Positions 1 to 11,183 of a DNA stretch of 64,000 nucleotides are shown here, piece by piece. Position numbers and translations under genes: made by a program. The notes under the pieces are model-generated. The model was given only the letters and a program-made list of their open reading frames with translations, was not told the origin of the DNA and did not search any database. Numbering within the stretch: the stretch's first letter is position 1; every line of letters starts with the position of its first letter. This stretch comes from Axinella damicornis (Eukaryota > Porifera > Demospongiae > Axinellida > Axinellidae). The stretch covers positions 5,788,883 through 5,852,882 of the forward strand of contig OZ007512.1 in assembly GCA_963931865.1 (NCBI GenBank), in the 5' to 3' direction.

Positions 1-262
1 CTGGATCGATATTGGTGAAATATCCCACAATAATTATTACGTGTGACCTCGTCGATTTCATTGGCAATCTCAAATTCCATAATATTATGTTATAGTGACA
101 ATTAAGAATGCTCACTCAAAACACCAGACCTCTGTGGGGGTGTGCGTGACTAGCAAATCACAAGTAGAACATTATGCATGCATGCACAATTCCCACTGAA
201 TGGTTTTCTAGGCTATATGGGTATTACTCAGAGACACGCATAACATGCGCAATGCCTCGAGC
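1..262. other. no gene seen
   Basis: AT-rich sequence next to the 3' end of the integrase relic on the minus strand. No coding exon, RNA gene or repeat was recognised. Confidence 0.4.
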
Positions 263-1615
263 TCATGGTCTACTTGATGTCGCATGTAGGGCCAAATCAC
301 ACATAAAAATTATGGTACTTCTTACCTCTGACATATTCTCAAATACTTCACTAGCAATGCGTGAGGAAGAGCCTGCCATGCTGTTAAGGCCTGCTGTCCA
401 TAACTGTTCTGGAGACAGATTATGCTCAGACCTCATGGGATGTTTGATCCATGCAACCTTCCAAGCGTCTAGGTGAGCGTTGATGCGGGGGATGAATACG
501 TAATGAAGGCAGAACAAGTGAAGATCAATGTTGGGATCCAGCATCCTACTGGGCTCAAGGTGAGAGAACAGATCACGATAGAGGCCAAGTACACCCTGAT
601 AGACATCCCTCCATGCACAGTCTTTCAATTCGCTGGTTGTGTACACTCTTGCCTACTATCACTGATCCACGCCCTGGACCACGAAGTTCATGCGTTAACA
701 TAAACAGGGATACATCCACATTTTGATCACATCTCACTCGTGATGGAAGGCCATACCACCAAACTGCTTCTATGAAATCTTGAAAGACCGTACTTGCACG
801 GTTGTTGTCTGAACACTTAAGAAAAACAGGTATCCGGGAGAATCCATCTACTCCACCATGCACCACCAGTCTCCACCTGAAAAACAAAATGAAATCGATC
901 AAAGAGATGTGCACAGTTAAGCAATATTTACATTAATACTTTGCTAACCTGATTAATTTATGGTTGCCATCAATATGCCAAAGGGATAGAGGTGAAGGTA
1001 CGGTGTATTTCCGTCTCTGAACGGTTGTAGCCCATCTAATTGCAACACCGTCAGGATCAATTCTATGAAGACAGTTCCTGATGCGGGCATGTGGGATCAA
1101 TGGCCTTGACGCAACAAGTGTCCTTGCATCATGCGATAACCACAGTTGGGAAAATCCTGTTTTATTTGCTCAGCGAGGTATCCAATTCCCTGTCACTGAT
1201 AGTAGAATATAAGGCATGCACTGTGAGTCCATACTCTGTCATCCTCCTTATTGTGCTCAAGCTCACTCCAATCACATCAGCCACGTCACCTTAGAGCAAC
1301 TAAACCCAGGTATTCAATCTGCTCCTTGGTTATACACAATCTTGGACGACCCCTGCCATTCCCAGAAGATAGTTGTGGTACATAGCCCTCCACACTAGTT
1401 AGGGAGGATGAACTTTCAAGTAAAGTCAAACTTTGCCCAACAGCATCCAGGACTTGGTCACTGCAGTACGTGACTGCTATCAGTATTCCTAGCAGTTTAG
1501 AAACCTGGTAGATAAGGAGATCTAAATTGCAAGGGTCTCTGCTTACTTGGTAGGAACGAACAATGCGCTGAATCACTACACAAAGGCCAGCAATTGCTTC
1601 ATGTAACTCCGCCAT
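263..1615 (-). pseudogene. integrase-core (rve-like) element, decayed copy 1
   Basis: Read on the minus strand. The N-terminal part (1615 to about 1160) ends in a helix-turn-helix-like stretch around STIRRMTEYGL. The central part has LWHIDGNHKLI, then an intron of about 70 bp (donor near 948, acceptor near 878), then [32 protein letters not shown] and, in another frame, DLHLFCLHYVFIPRINAHLD with SEHNLSPEQLW. These blocks match the integrase-core family found as repeated genes in sponges, cnidarians and fish, which has a DD-E type fold. Frame changes near 1300, 1285, 1115 and 640, and an apparently shortened segment after VRCDQN, show it cannot make a full enzyme. The family match is from memory of its motifs; the breaks are seen directly. 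Confidence 0.75.
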
Positions 1616-1718
1616 ACTTGTTAGCTCTGCCTAGATTCCAATTCCAATCCGATTGGGAACGAGACAGAAGTCCGACACCACTGCCGGCTTTCAACAAGCG
1701 GCTTGCATTTCTTTTTGA

Positions 1719-2018
1719 CCGCTTGAATAAAGTTTTGGACCGCTTGCATGAAGTTACGAATGCTTGCATGAAGTTACGAACGCTTGCATGAAGTTACGAA
1801 CGCTTGCATAAAGTTTTAGACCGCTTGCATGAAGTTACGAAGGCTTGCATAAAGTTTTGGACCGCTTGCATAAAGTTTTGGACCGCTTGCATAAAGTTTT
1901 GGAACCGCTTGCATAAAGTTTTGGACCGCTTGCATGAAATTTTTGAACCGCTTGCATGAAGTTAGGAACGCTTGCATGAAGTTACGAACGCTTGCATGAA
2001 GTTTCGAACGCTTGCATC
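1719..2018. repeat. 20-21 bp tandem repeat
   Basis: About fourteen copies of a unit close to cgcttgcatgaagttacgaa, alternating with a variant ccgcttgcataaagttttgga. The long minus-strand reading frame across it (repeating KLYASGP) is a by-product of the repeat, not a gene. Confidence 0.85.
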
Positions 2019-2200
2019 CGGGATATCGGTTTTTGACACTGATATCACACCATATTATGGAGGATGTCTGGGTTTTGGTGAGTGTCATCAGCGAGAAGAA
2101 AGTAGTCCCTAGTTGTCTGCTTTAACAAAGGAAAGCAGTACAGAGGCATGGCTTTATAATTTTATAGTCAGGAGAAGACGGCTGGGAATGTGAAGAGCAG

Positions 2201-2210
2201 TACACACACA

Positions 2211-2272
<62 letters not shown>

Positions 2273-2279
2273 CACACAC
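2201..2279. repeat. (CA)n microsatellite
   Basis: Almost pure CA dinucleotides for about 75 bases. Confidence 0.95.
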
Positions 2280-2296
2280 ACTTGGGTTCTACTACC

Positions 2297-3347
2297 GGAC
2301 TATGGAACGTATTTTGTTTCAAAATGCAATGCCTCAAAATTCAATGAAAAAACAGAGATTACAGAGAGTGTAACGGATCTGAGGTCAGGATACTAGTGCA
2401 TTGAATTGTTCTTCGCACACACCATTGAATGTTTCAGCAAGCATCATTGAAGTCTTGGATTCCCATTGAACGTTTCAGCGAGTATCATTGAAGTTCTGGA
2501 TTCCCATTGAACGTTTCAGCTATCATTGAATCATATTACTTGTCCGTTGAATCAAACTTCAGCTATCATTGAAGTGTCATTGCTAATTCATTGAATTTTT
2601 TTCACTCGCCATTGAATCAAACTGTAGCAGCATTGAATTGAAATACTACTTCTTTGAATTGAAACCACTTCTTCCACTCAATTCAACTGTATTGAATTTC
2701 TGTGCCATTGAATAACTGTACCGTTGCACTTCGTTTCAAAATTCAATGCCTCAAAGTTCAATGCCAAATGTAAGATTACAGGAATATACCGGTAATGTAA
2801 CGGACTTTCGGGAACGGATTCCATACCCTAGTGAACGTGAGTATGAGAACGGCTGCTCGGGATCTCCGGGAATGGACGCAGCGTAGAGCATACTGTAGCA
2901 GCAGTGAGAATGCCTTGAGTTCGTGGAGCTCCTGAATGCAGGCGTGCTCTCAGGGGTGAGCTAATTTGTAGATAACAGGCTTCACTGAGGTCTTTTTCAG
3001 CAACCAATGCTTTCTTCTGTAGCCCAGGAAGCCAGGGATGAGTGTAAACCTGGTCTATGGACTGGACCATGGACTGGACTGGACTGGCCAAAACAGCTGT
3101 ATGCAGACAGCAAACGCCTAGCTACCACACCGACTGTTGAAACTTGTATCAAGGCCAATATTTGTTAGAAATGCAGTCTGCTGACTGAGCGTTCTGCGGA
3201 GGACTTTATTCTTCATTGCTAGTGATGGATTGATACTGCAACACATGATGCCAACCAAGATGACGGCACAAGCTTCAGTATAAATTATGGAAATACCACG
3301 CTGCTAGAATGAGGCTGCCTGAACAAACGCTGTAAGGACTGCTAAAT
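2297..3347 (+). repeat. dispersed repeat R1, copy A (CATTGAA-rich)
   Basis: About 1.05 kb. The first 450 bases are dense in the heptamer cattgaa, often next to gtttcagc. The rest is unique-looking and contains an open frame of 87 codons on the minus strand that is conserved in all copies but matches no family I know. Copies occur at 10130-11081 (same strand, 5' part missing) and 19084-20138 (inverted). All three diverge just after ggactgctaaatg, which suggests a true element end there. Confidence 0.75.
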
Positions 3348-3428
3348 GAAGCTGCATTTCTTTTTTGGTATGTCCGTCAAGGCATAGTTTCTATCCTGGG
3401 GAATTCAAATTGGTAACTGGCACTAGGT

Positions 3429-4220
3429 TTGGCAGTATACATCCGCTGGGGCTCTACCAAGCCAGCAGTCTCCCTCGAACGCATGCTCTATGGAGCTCCA
3501 CTATGGAACATCTCCAAGACTGAATGGAAATGTTTGAGAGGGTACATAGGAAGATTTTGCGCACTATCCAAGGTCTCCCAACTAGATGCCCAAAGGCTGA
3601 AGTGCTATGGATGGCAGGTTCTAGAAACATCAACAGCATCATCTTACATCCTTCCTCCACTCCATTATCCAACTCCCTGACTGTGCTGCTCCCGAACAGC
3701 TCCTTCTGGCAAGCCTTGGCTCATAATACCCCAAGTCATGGGCCTCCACAATGCAGCAGCAACTCAACTTACCGGACATCTCTGCCCTGGCTGCCAACTC
3801 TTCCTCATCAGGAACCTGGCGCATGCATTGTTTGGAAATTAAGGCTTATTGGCTCAGCTAAACCTCCTCGAGAAAGCTGAAGGAAAAAGAGACCTTGACC
3901 TCCTGACCCAGTGCGGCACCAATCCCAACGCTCCAGCCCCACAATGGAAGGTTACTCATAACGCCAGCATGCTGCACCTAACAGCCAGTTCAGAGTGTCC
4001 TTGGTTGTCACGTCCAGGAGAGCTATGCCGCCAGGTTCAGGGTAAGGAGAGATGGTGGACTCACTGTAGTCTCTACACGCAAGCTGTGCAAGTCCGGGGT
4101 GGAAGATGTGACACACTTCCTAGCTACCTGCAGTGCTCTGCTGGTGCAACACCAGGCACTGCTCAGCCATGCCCCACTCATGTTTCCCGACCCAGCACTA
4201 GGGGTGTGTACATTATGCTT
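3429..4220 (+). pseudogene. non-LTR retrotransposon 3' ORF remnant (copy A)
   Basis: Frame-shifted pieces of the C-terminal end of a LINE polyprotein. The best block (from 3524) reads FERVHRKILRTIQGLPTRCP, the usual thumb-side region after the reverse transcriptase. Near 4080-4150 another frame gives KLCKSGVEDVTHFLATC, the Cys-rich block near the end of many LINE ORFs. No RT catalytic core is present and several frame changes are needed to join the blocks. The same fragment is repeated at 11184-11900. Confidence 0.65.
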
Positions 4221-4786
4221 TTTCTTTTGCCTATAATACTATTCTTCTATGGTCAAAGGCATTCCCTATTATGCTTTTGCAAAGCTCAAAAATAATTGAT
4301 TATGCTTTCTTATTTTTCTTGAAATTCAACTTTTTTGAAATATTTTTAAAATGACTCTTTCTGTAGCGGCCACTACATGTACTTACTGTTCACTAGCTAA
4401 CTCACAGGTACTGTTCATGTGTTCTAGCTATAGTTCTGCTGCACGTGAACCATGATTAGAATCTAAAGTAACAGTGCAGAGTTCAAGAAACTGTCAGATT
4501 GGTGAATTGCGAAGAGCAGTTTGTGCTGCATTGGTAGTTTGACACACATCAGTAATTAATAATTATGCTGAAACTTTTGCCAGCATAATATACACATCAA
4601 GCCTACCCAGCTGATGTAAAAGCCTTTGCATCAGCCTTTGCTGCCATGATGATGGCATATGATACTGTGTTTAGTGGATCAATAATCTGGAAATTCAAGA
4701 ATTCCACTGAGAAATACATGTAAATAGTGTGCATGAGGCACAAAATGAGTAAAGAAAGGTGTTGGTACGAGCAAAATGTTTGCAGT

Positions 4787-4880
4787 TTATAGCTAGCCGC
4801 ATTCCCAGGCCTTCTCGCCCCAGCGTTTGTCAATTTGCAGTGCTAACTGGTGTGAGAAGGCCTGGAAATGAGGCTACTGT
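4787..4880. mobile_element. fold-back element of the TAGCCTCGTTCCCAGG family (degenerate)
   Basis: Inverted arms cattcccaggccttctcgcc and ggcctggaaatgaggctac flank a short spacer. The same insertion is shared by copy B (about 12707-12781), so it predates the duplication. Confidence 0.6.
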
Positions 4881-5107
4881 TAGCATGATGTGGAGTTCAT
4901 AGTTACAGAAATGTATCACATTACAATCTTTAACAGTAATGAGTATGAGATAAAAATTAAGTCTCCTCGATGATAGTTCAGGGTTTCATTAAGCTTCTCG
5001 GCCGTTCAATTATTAAGACCAGCCATGTACAGGCATGCATATCTGCACTGTTAAAATAACGTGGTGAACATCACTAGCAACATTTTCACTACACTGTAGT
5101 GATACAG

Positions 5108-6727
5108 TTTTTTTTTTTTTTTTTTTCTTTTTTTTTTTTTTCTTTATAATAATTTCTTTGCAGCAGTGCCAGCAACAGGGGTTACATGAGTAGCAGTAAG
5201 CTAATACAGGCATGCAACCGTTACAAATTACAAAAATATATATACTATAGAAGTGAATGTTTGAATGAAGATATAGATGAACTACTCACAGAGTCCCCAG
5301 GTAACATGTTCCACAATGATATTGCGTGAGGAAAGAACGAGTGCTGGAACAGGGAAGTCCTGGAGTACAGGGGCTGGAGAAGCTGGGAGTTGTCAGATCT
5401 AGTACTGTAGTGGAGTTCTCTCAGCTTGACAGGTGCTGCAGGAAAGTCTTCCAAACCATGTATGATTTTGAATAGGTGACATAACTTGGCCTGGGAACGG
5501 CGTTCTGAGAGAGGAGGGAGTTGTAGGTGACTCAGCAGTTCATCATGCGAGAGGGACCAGTTCTTGGCACAAACTTTTAGTGCAAATCTCTGTGTTTTCT
5601 CCAGCAGATTGATATCCTTAATAAGATAAGGATCCCAGACTGCAGCCGCGTATTCGAAGTGGGGGCGAATGTAAGTCACATAGAGTTTAGTTAGGGTACA
5701 GGGAGAGGAATATCGATAGAATCGGCGATACAGTATATAGCCCAGTCAGTTTCCTAACTTTTGTGCTCACACGAGTTACCTGGAGGGACCAGGACATGTC
5801 TGAGGTTAGCATGATTCCAAGGTATTTGACTGAGTTGACCTGGTTTAAGGGAGAAGTGCCCAGATACAGCGGAGGTGGGGGATTAGAGAGTGAATGCCTG
5901 CGGGTAACAAACATCAGGCAACATTTACCGGTATGTAAAGTCAAGTAGTTGTCATCCACCCACTGAGAAATAGCTGTAACATCATCCTGAAGTATGTTGT
6001 AGTCAGCTGGGACATAAATGGTGCGATAGAGAGTCATGTCATCAGCAAACAGGGAGATTCTGCTATATGGAGAAATTCGAGTTGCAACATCGTTGATGTA
6101 TACTATAAAGAGGAGTGGGCCTAACACTGAGCCCTGCGGTACGCCGGAAATAACAGGAAGGCAGGTAGATTGCTCACCCCCAACAACAACAAGCTGAGAT
6201 CTGCCCATCAGATAACTGTGAAGCCATGCAATGATTCTTGGGTCCAAATGAAGCACAGCCAGCTTGTCCAACAGGTGAACATGTGGGACACTGTCAAAAG
6301 CTTTACGTATGTCGAAGAAAATTGAGCAGACTTCGTTTCCACCATCAAGTGCCTGGGACCAGTTGTGCGTAATTGAACAGAGTGCAGAGGTGGCTGACCG
6401 ATGGGACATAAAGCCCCATTGGCATGGAGATATAGGTGCATTTTCAGCAAGGAAGTTGGAGACAACTGTGTGGACATGGCGTTCCAATACTTTACTGACA
6501 ATTGACAAAATCGATATTGGTCTATAGTTAGTGGGGGTGGCTTTGTCACCCGATTTATGGATTGGAACTATCCTTGCAAGTTTCCAGGCTTGTGGGTAGC
6601 ATCCTGATGCTATTGAGCGGTTGAATAGCTTTGTCAGGCTGGGCGCAATGGAATAGGCAGTCGATTTAAGCATTCTGGGAGAGACACTATCGGGTCCCGT
6701 TGACTTATCAACATTGAGGGTACAGGT
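5108..6727 (-). mobile_element. 5'-truncated non-LTR (LINE) retrotransposon
   Basis: Minus-strand insertion ending in a T-rich run on the plus strand (5108-5142), which is the poly(A) tail of the element. It begins inside the reverse transcriptase, at LNVDKSTGPD near 6720, so the endonuclease and ORF1 are absent. That is the usual result of incomplete target-primed reverse transcription. Copy B of the duplication (near 13014) shows the uninterrupted target gatacagttatatgtgg, which defines both ends. A clean target duplication is not evident. Confidence 0.9.
5245..6726 (-). pseudogene. reverse transcriptase domain of the LINE (Jockey/CR1-like)
   Basis: The first segment (6726 to 5687) has the ordered RT blocks NYRPISILSIVSKVLE, FFDIRKAFDSVPH (first catalytic Asp), GVPQGSVLGPLLFIVYINDV and the FADD catalytic motif near residue 210. 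A frame change between about 5760 and 5680 is needed to continue into the second segment (5679 to 5245), TYIRPHFEYAAAVWDPY through LSHDELLSHLQLPPLSERR, which is the typical C-terminal thumb region. The FADD motif and PHFEYAAAVWDP block point to the Jockey/CR1/L2 side of the LINE tree; this is by motif only. The element has no start, is 5' truncated and frame-shifted, and so is dead. Confidence 0.88.
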
Positions 6728-7455
6728 AGTTATATGTGGTGACGGTCATGCACTACTGCAACATGATTGTGATGCATTTATAGGTGGTGATGGTCACTAC
6801 TCTTGTGGGTAGATTATTGGTGAAGTTCAATACCAACACTCTAAACAGTGCATGTGGATGTTATCTGGTTTCCAGACCTGATGGGAACAACACCTACATG
6901 GACTTGTGGGAGGGGCTGACAAGCTAATTTCAGGTGGAATGGAAATGGAATTGGCATATATGACTGTGTGGGAATTGCTATAGCTGCAAGTGAATAATGA
7001 GGTGCTGTGACCACTGCACACTATTCTGAGAAATGTATTATGGAGTGGTAAGCATGTACGCATGCACTCCATTGCCGTGACATGCATGGTGTGCATGACT
7101 CACATGCATGACTGTGTAAGATGACAGAGCCCAATGCATGCACTCATGAATGTAGCTACAGGTGGAGTGGAGTGTGCTGACATGCACTTTGTACTATCTT
7201 CATATCTCAAAACGTTTCAGGTGATTCACTATTTTGTATAATTTATGCACTGTCAGGCAAGCTTTAGCTTACCTGATTCCCTCACACTCCCCTTTACAGT
7301 TCATAATCATGTGAATGAGCACTGATATAATTATGCTTTTAAGGATTTTCTAAAGTCCACCCCTGGCTCCCAAGGCCAGGCATTCACTCACTTGCACAAC
7401 GTACTGCTGACACTTAGTTTAGAGTATACAGAGGGTTAGATACGGTGTAGCTACA
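6728..7455. repeat. right part of duplication copy A
   Basis: Matches 13016-13755. Contains the phrase acaggtggagtggagtgtgc near 7160, which recurs (partly inverted) at 13450, 13915 and 14255, so a smaller inverted-repeat element is embedded. No coding exon seen. Confidence 0.7.
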
Positions 7456-8210
7456 ATTATAATGTTCTTGCTAATCACATTTTTGATTGAATATGCATAA
7501 TTTATGATTATCATTATTGCTTTGGTAATCATGACCATTCTATAGCTAGTGACTGGGTAATTGGCAGGGACTTACTGTGATGATGTGAGACGACGAGGGC
7601 ATACTCTTTAATGATTTGACTTAAGATGGTCCCACAACATATAGTATGCTGTCTATCACTCATGGGACCATTTTAATGAACGCCATGTGGCTCAGGACAT
7701 GCAGGTTAGTGAGGGAAGACCACCAGCAGTCTGCGTCCAGTTTGCTGTCGCCACAGGCGAGAAGGTGCAGAGCCTGGTTAGACTGTTCATGGTTCGGTCC
7801 ACGAGTGGTCTCCGTCTGTGTTGTCGCCATCGAACAGGTAGAGTATTCGCACGATGCAATTCAGTGTTGTTGTGTATTGTTGCATGTTTATTGTTTTGGA
7901 ATTAACACGACATAAGAATACGCAAAATAAGAGCCACAGAGATTTACGGCACGACGTACGATGAGGGGCTCACTCACGCTCGCCCCAACAAAATTTAATA
8001 TCCAAGGCACAGCAAGTTCAAGTCAAAATAGAACAAGTGAATGAACATGTTACAACACATGGTTATTACTAAAAAAAAAGTCACACTCAAAAGTGTAGCA
8101 CAATATTCAGCAATGTACAAAATTAATAGCACAAGTAATAAATTCAAAGTACAAGGAAGACAAATTATGTAACCTATACTATGGCACGACAGAATGGTTA
8201 TTGAGTTTGC
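7456..8210. other. no confident gene
   Basis: The open frames around 7646-7915 are not supported by any motif. The stretch is AT-rich and lies just downstream of the kinase terminal exon, so it may hold that gene's 3' untranslated region. Confidence 0.35.
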
Positions 8211-8478
8211 TCAGTTGATATCTGCACTGTAGTAGGGACCTGTGTGGTTGTCAGGACCATAGTCACGAACCAAAGAGGGTGGGTCAGAAACAGACAGCTC
8301 GCTGAAACGATCTAGCAGTGCACCAGTGGATGGCCGTTCTTTAGGGTCATTGCTAAGACACTGTATAATCAGTTCAGTTAGTGGATGTTCACGTTCAAGC
8401 ATGTCAAAGTACTGCCCTCGCCTTTCTGTCTCTGTTCGTGCTTCAAGCCTTGGTCGTCCATTGACATACGGTACGCGT
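8211..8478 (-). CDS. protein kinase, C-terminal exon
   Basis: A single exon with a plausible acceptor (aaag before 8478, phase 2) that reads 88 codons to a TGA at 8211-8213. The sequence ARTETERRGQYFDMLEREHP then LIIQCLSNDPKERPSTGALL is kinase subdomain XI (CxxxDPxxRPS) followed by a short acidic/polar tail. Invertebrate receptor and cytosolic tyrosine kinases of sponges carry this exact spacing, with ARTExERR just before. The catalytic lobes should lie upstream on the minus strand (above 8480), but that DNA is filled by a TTCCG-rich repeat and no further exon was recognised within the window. Either the gene has been cut off by the repeat or its other exons lie beyond unrecognised introns. 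Confidence 0.65.
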
Positions 8479-8483
8479 CTTTA

Positions 8484-8745
8484 AAATTGATGCCGAACTT
8501 CGGAAACACTTCCGTCGCTGTTTCCGAATGCCGGAAAAACCGAAGCGCGGAAGTGCATAAACGCAAAAGCGGAAGATCCGTAAACGAAGTCCGGTGACTT
8601 TCGCGGAAAAGGTAAGCGAATTTCGGAAACTTTCAAGTTCCGAAGCGAATTCCGCTTCTCCGGAAAAAACTTTCCGAATCTCGGAAGAAGCCTTCCGCTT
8701 TGCGGCGGAGACGCGCCGCAAACGCATTTCGGAAAGGTTCCTGTT
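8484..8745. repeat. TTCCGAA/TTCGGAA-rich dispersed repeat
   Basis: Dense in ttccga and its complement. Related stretches lie at 49125-49260, 49755-49905, 54560-54600 and 58110-58200. Two of them share the phrase catcaattttaaag at one end, here directly against the kinase exon acceptor and at 49895 in the channel gene. It looks like a mobile repeat with a fixed end rather than coding DNA. Confidence 0.55.
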
Positions 8746-8774
8746 AGGTACAGGCCGAATGCCGCATCCGGTGG

Positions 8775-8942
8775 GTGGAGTCCGTGGGTGTAACCAATTA
8801 CAACCGAGTCGCGGAGTTTCTGAACGGCGTTCAGCTGTCCACATGGCGCTATGATCGCGACATGATGGAGGCCCAGAGGAGCAATGAGGCTACGATCGAC
8901 ATGATGGAGGCCCAGAGGAGCGATGAGCCCTTGAAAGACAGT
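8775..8942 (+). CDS. candidate coding exon, function unknown
   Basis: An open frame with an internal 36-bp direct repeat (DMMEAQRSNEAT then DMMEAQRSDEP), ending at a good donor (agtg followed by gtaagc at 8943). It lies upstream of the ALS2CR8-like relic on the same strand and could be its 5' exon, but the reading phases do not join simply. No family recognised. Confidence 0.3.
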
Positions 8943-9172
8943 GGTAAGCTCAAGCTGAGTATAGTATGCTTGTATGATACATGCAACATCATAAGCAGTC
9001 TGAGTGTACAGCATCAATGCAGGTACTTTTTTAATATACATACACAGACACTAAAATTGAAATCCTTGGGCGGTGTACTGCTTGTTTCAAGTCAAAGCGA
9101 AGCAGTAAGTACTGCAGACTAGTAAGACGGCATCAGGGTGAGAAAGCAGCACCATGTCCTTCCTGCTTTCAG

Positions 9173-10125
9173 CAAGGCATTTCTGTGTCGGACTGTCGGC
9201 TGACACACAGTCACTGTGGACGAGGAGTCACCTGGCACACATCTGTTGTGAAAGAAATGGAACAGTTCAACCTACCACAGTGCTGTTCAGAGCTCAGAAG
9301 TGTTTCAGTTACATCAACCAAAACCACCATCCCAGTTGAACTAAGCTCGCTGCCAAACGCTCCAAATCCAACACCACAGAACTACACCACAGGCTTTCTA
9401 TACCCGTACACCAGTGATAAATAGGATGCATGGGTGAAGAGATTCAGTCTCCAAACCAACACAGGATACAAAATATGTACCGGGATAAATACCAACAAAG
9501 AAGCTGACACGGGAGTGCTGGATAATGGTGGAAAGAGGCAGGCTTATAACATCGTTTGGCGACAAAGCTACCAATGCTCTCGAGGAGGGAAACCAAGGTA
9601 CATAACAAACAGCAAAGATAGCCAGAGGAGGGAAGTGAAGCCTCGAAATGCCCCAGGCAGTCGACTAATGGCCTGTAAAGCAACCCTCATGTCCACCTTC
9701 TAAACCTGGGCTCTGGTAATGAAATATTACACATTTCGTTCCCCATGGCCTCTGCCCACACTAACCACTCTCCTACATCTCTGGCTGACCTACAGTCCCA
9801 CAAACCCCTACCTGAGGTGATGAAGAAAGTGGAGTCACTGATATCACAGAGCCACCTCAGCCACATTAGCCTTCAGCTTGCTCTCCGTGACTGGATTAAT
9901 CACACAATTAATTCCAGACCACCTTTGTCAAGGTACTCTCACCGCCAAACCCTCAGAGTATGACAGGCGATACTACCCTACAGTAGAGGATGTGAGAAAT
10001 ATGAGCAGAAAGGTCATCAACAACATACGAAACAACATGTTCGACCAGAGCATTCTTTCTGCGGTATGGGGTACTTCAGTACATGTATTAATGAGAATAT
10101 TCATTGTTTTGGTCGCGTGTTAGCA
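9173..10125 (+). pseudogene. ALS2CR8/CARF-like domain gene, decayed
   Basis: From an acceptor at 9171-9172 one frame runs through a TAG at 9422-9424 to about 9703. After a frame change it continues, with a further one near 9900, to about 10060. Recognisable blocks are FSLQTNTGYKI, YNIVWRQSYQCSRGG then a basic stretch and SRLMACKATL (a Cys-containing module), LPEVMKKVESLI, and finally SEYDRRYYPTVEDVRNMSRK. This order is that of the ALS2CR8 (calcium-responsive transcription factor) domain, which in many invertebrates is a repeated, transposon-associated gene. The 3' end is cut by duplication copy B at about 10130. The stop codon and frameshifts are seen directly; the family call is from motif memory. 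Confidence 0.55.
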
Positions 10126-10129
10126 ATCA

Positions 10130-11081
10130 GACTGGATTCCCATTGAACGTTTCAGCTATCATTGAATTAGCCTTGTTCCCAGTCCCACGCCCAGCTTTTC
10201 GTCGCTGCTTAGTACTAAGCAGCGACGAAAAGCTGGGCGTGGGACTGGGTACGAGGCTATCATTGAATCATATTACTTGTCCGTTGAATCAAACTTCAGC
10301 TATCATTGAAGTGTCATTGCTAATTCATTGAATTTTTTCACTCGCCATTGAATCAAACTGTAGCAGCATTGAATTGAAATACTACTTCTTTGAATTGAAA
10401 CCACTTCTTCCACTCAATTCAACTGTATTGAATTTCTGTGCCATTGAATAACTACCGTTGCACTTCGTTTCAAAATTCAATGCCTCAAAGTTCAATGCCA
10501 AACGTAAGATTACAGGACTATACCGGTAATGTAACGGACTTTCGGGAACGGATTCCATACCCTAGTGAACGTGAGTATGAGAACGGCTGCTCGGGATCTC
10601 CGGGAATGGACGCAGCGTAGAGCATACTGTAGCAGCAGTGAGAATGCCTTGAGTTCGTGGAGCTCCTGAATGCAGGCGTGCTCTCAGGGGTGAGCTAATT
10701 TGTAGATAACAGGCTTCACTGAGGTCTTTTTCAGCAACCAATGCTTTCTTCTGTAGCCCAGGAAGCCAGGGATGAGTGTAAACCTGGTCTATGGACTGGA
10801 CCATGGACTGGACTGGACTGGCCAAAACAGCTGTATGCAGACAGCAAACGCCTAGCTACCACACCGACTGTTGAAACTTGTATCAAGGCCAATATTTGTT
10901 AGAAATGCAGTCTGCTGACTGAGCGTTCTGCGGAGGACTTTATTCTTCATTGCTAGTGATGGATTGATACTGCAACACATGATGCCAACCAAGATGACGG
11001 CACAAGCTTCAGTTTAAATTATGGAAATACCACACTGCTAGAATGAGGCTGTCTGAACAAACGCTTTAAGGACTGCTAAAT
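10130..11081 (+). repeat. dispersed repeat R1, copy B (5' truncated)
   Basis: Corresponds to copy A from 2493 onward and ends at ggactgctaaatg like the other two copies. The CATTGAA-rich section is split by the 92-bp fold-back element. Confidence 0.75.
10168..10259. mobile_element. 92-bp fold-back element with 9-bp target duplication
   Basis: Almost perfect palindrome, starting tagccttgttcccagtccca and ending in its complement with tacgaggcta. It is flanked by tcattgaat on both sides (10159-10167 and 10260-10268). The matching position in copy A (about 2520-2532) is uninterrupted with one copy of tcattgaat, so this is a proven insertion. A 9-bp duplication is typical of Mutator-like elements; no transposase is present. 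Confidence 0.92.
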
Positions 11082-11183
11082 GCCTATTCCATTGTAAACC
11101 TCAGCATTTCTTTTTTGGTATGTCCGTCAAGGCATAGTTTCTATCCTGGGGAATTCAAATTGGTAACTGGCGCTAGGTTTGGC

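Larger units (their letters stand above)
2493..7455. repeat. segmental duplication, copy A (carries a LINE insertion)
   Basis: Nearly collinear with 10130-13755, from ctggattcccattgaacg to tacggtgtagctaca. Copy A is interrupted at about 5108-6727 by a retrotransposon that copy B lacks. Copy B in turn has two inverted-repeat insertions that A lacks. Small differences elsewhere are point changes and short indels. Confidence 0.85.

Noticed and set aside
263..1615. Retrovirus or LTR retrotransposon for the integrase relics
   Set aside because: No protease, RT, RNase H or long terminal repeats nearby; the HTH plus integrase layout with an intron fits a different family.
2828..3091. The 87-codon frame in R1 as a gene
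   Set aside because: Conserved only because the repeat copies are nearly identical; no start context, splice sites or motif. Kept as a finding, not a CDS.
9434..9703. Stand-alone gene
   Set aside because: It is the middle of the ALS2CR8-like relic, in frame with the upstream piece across a TAG.
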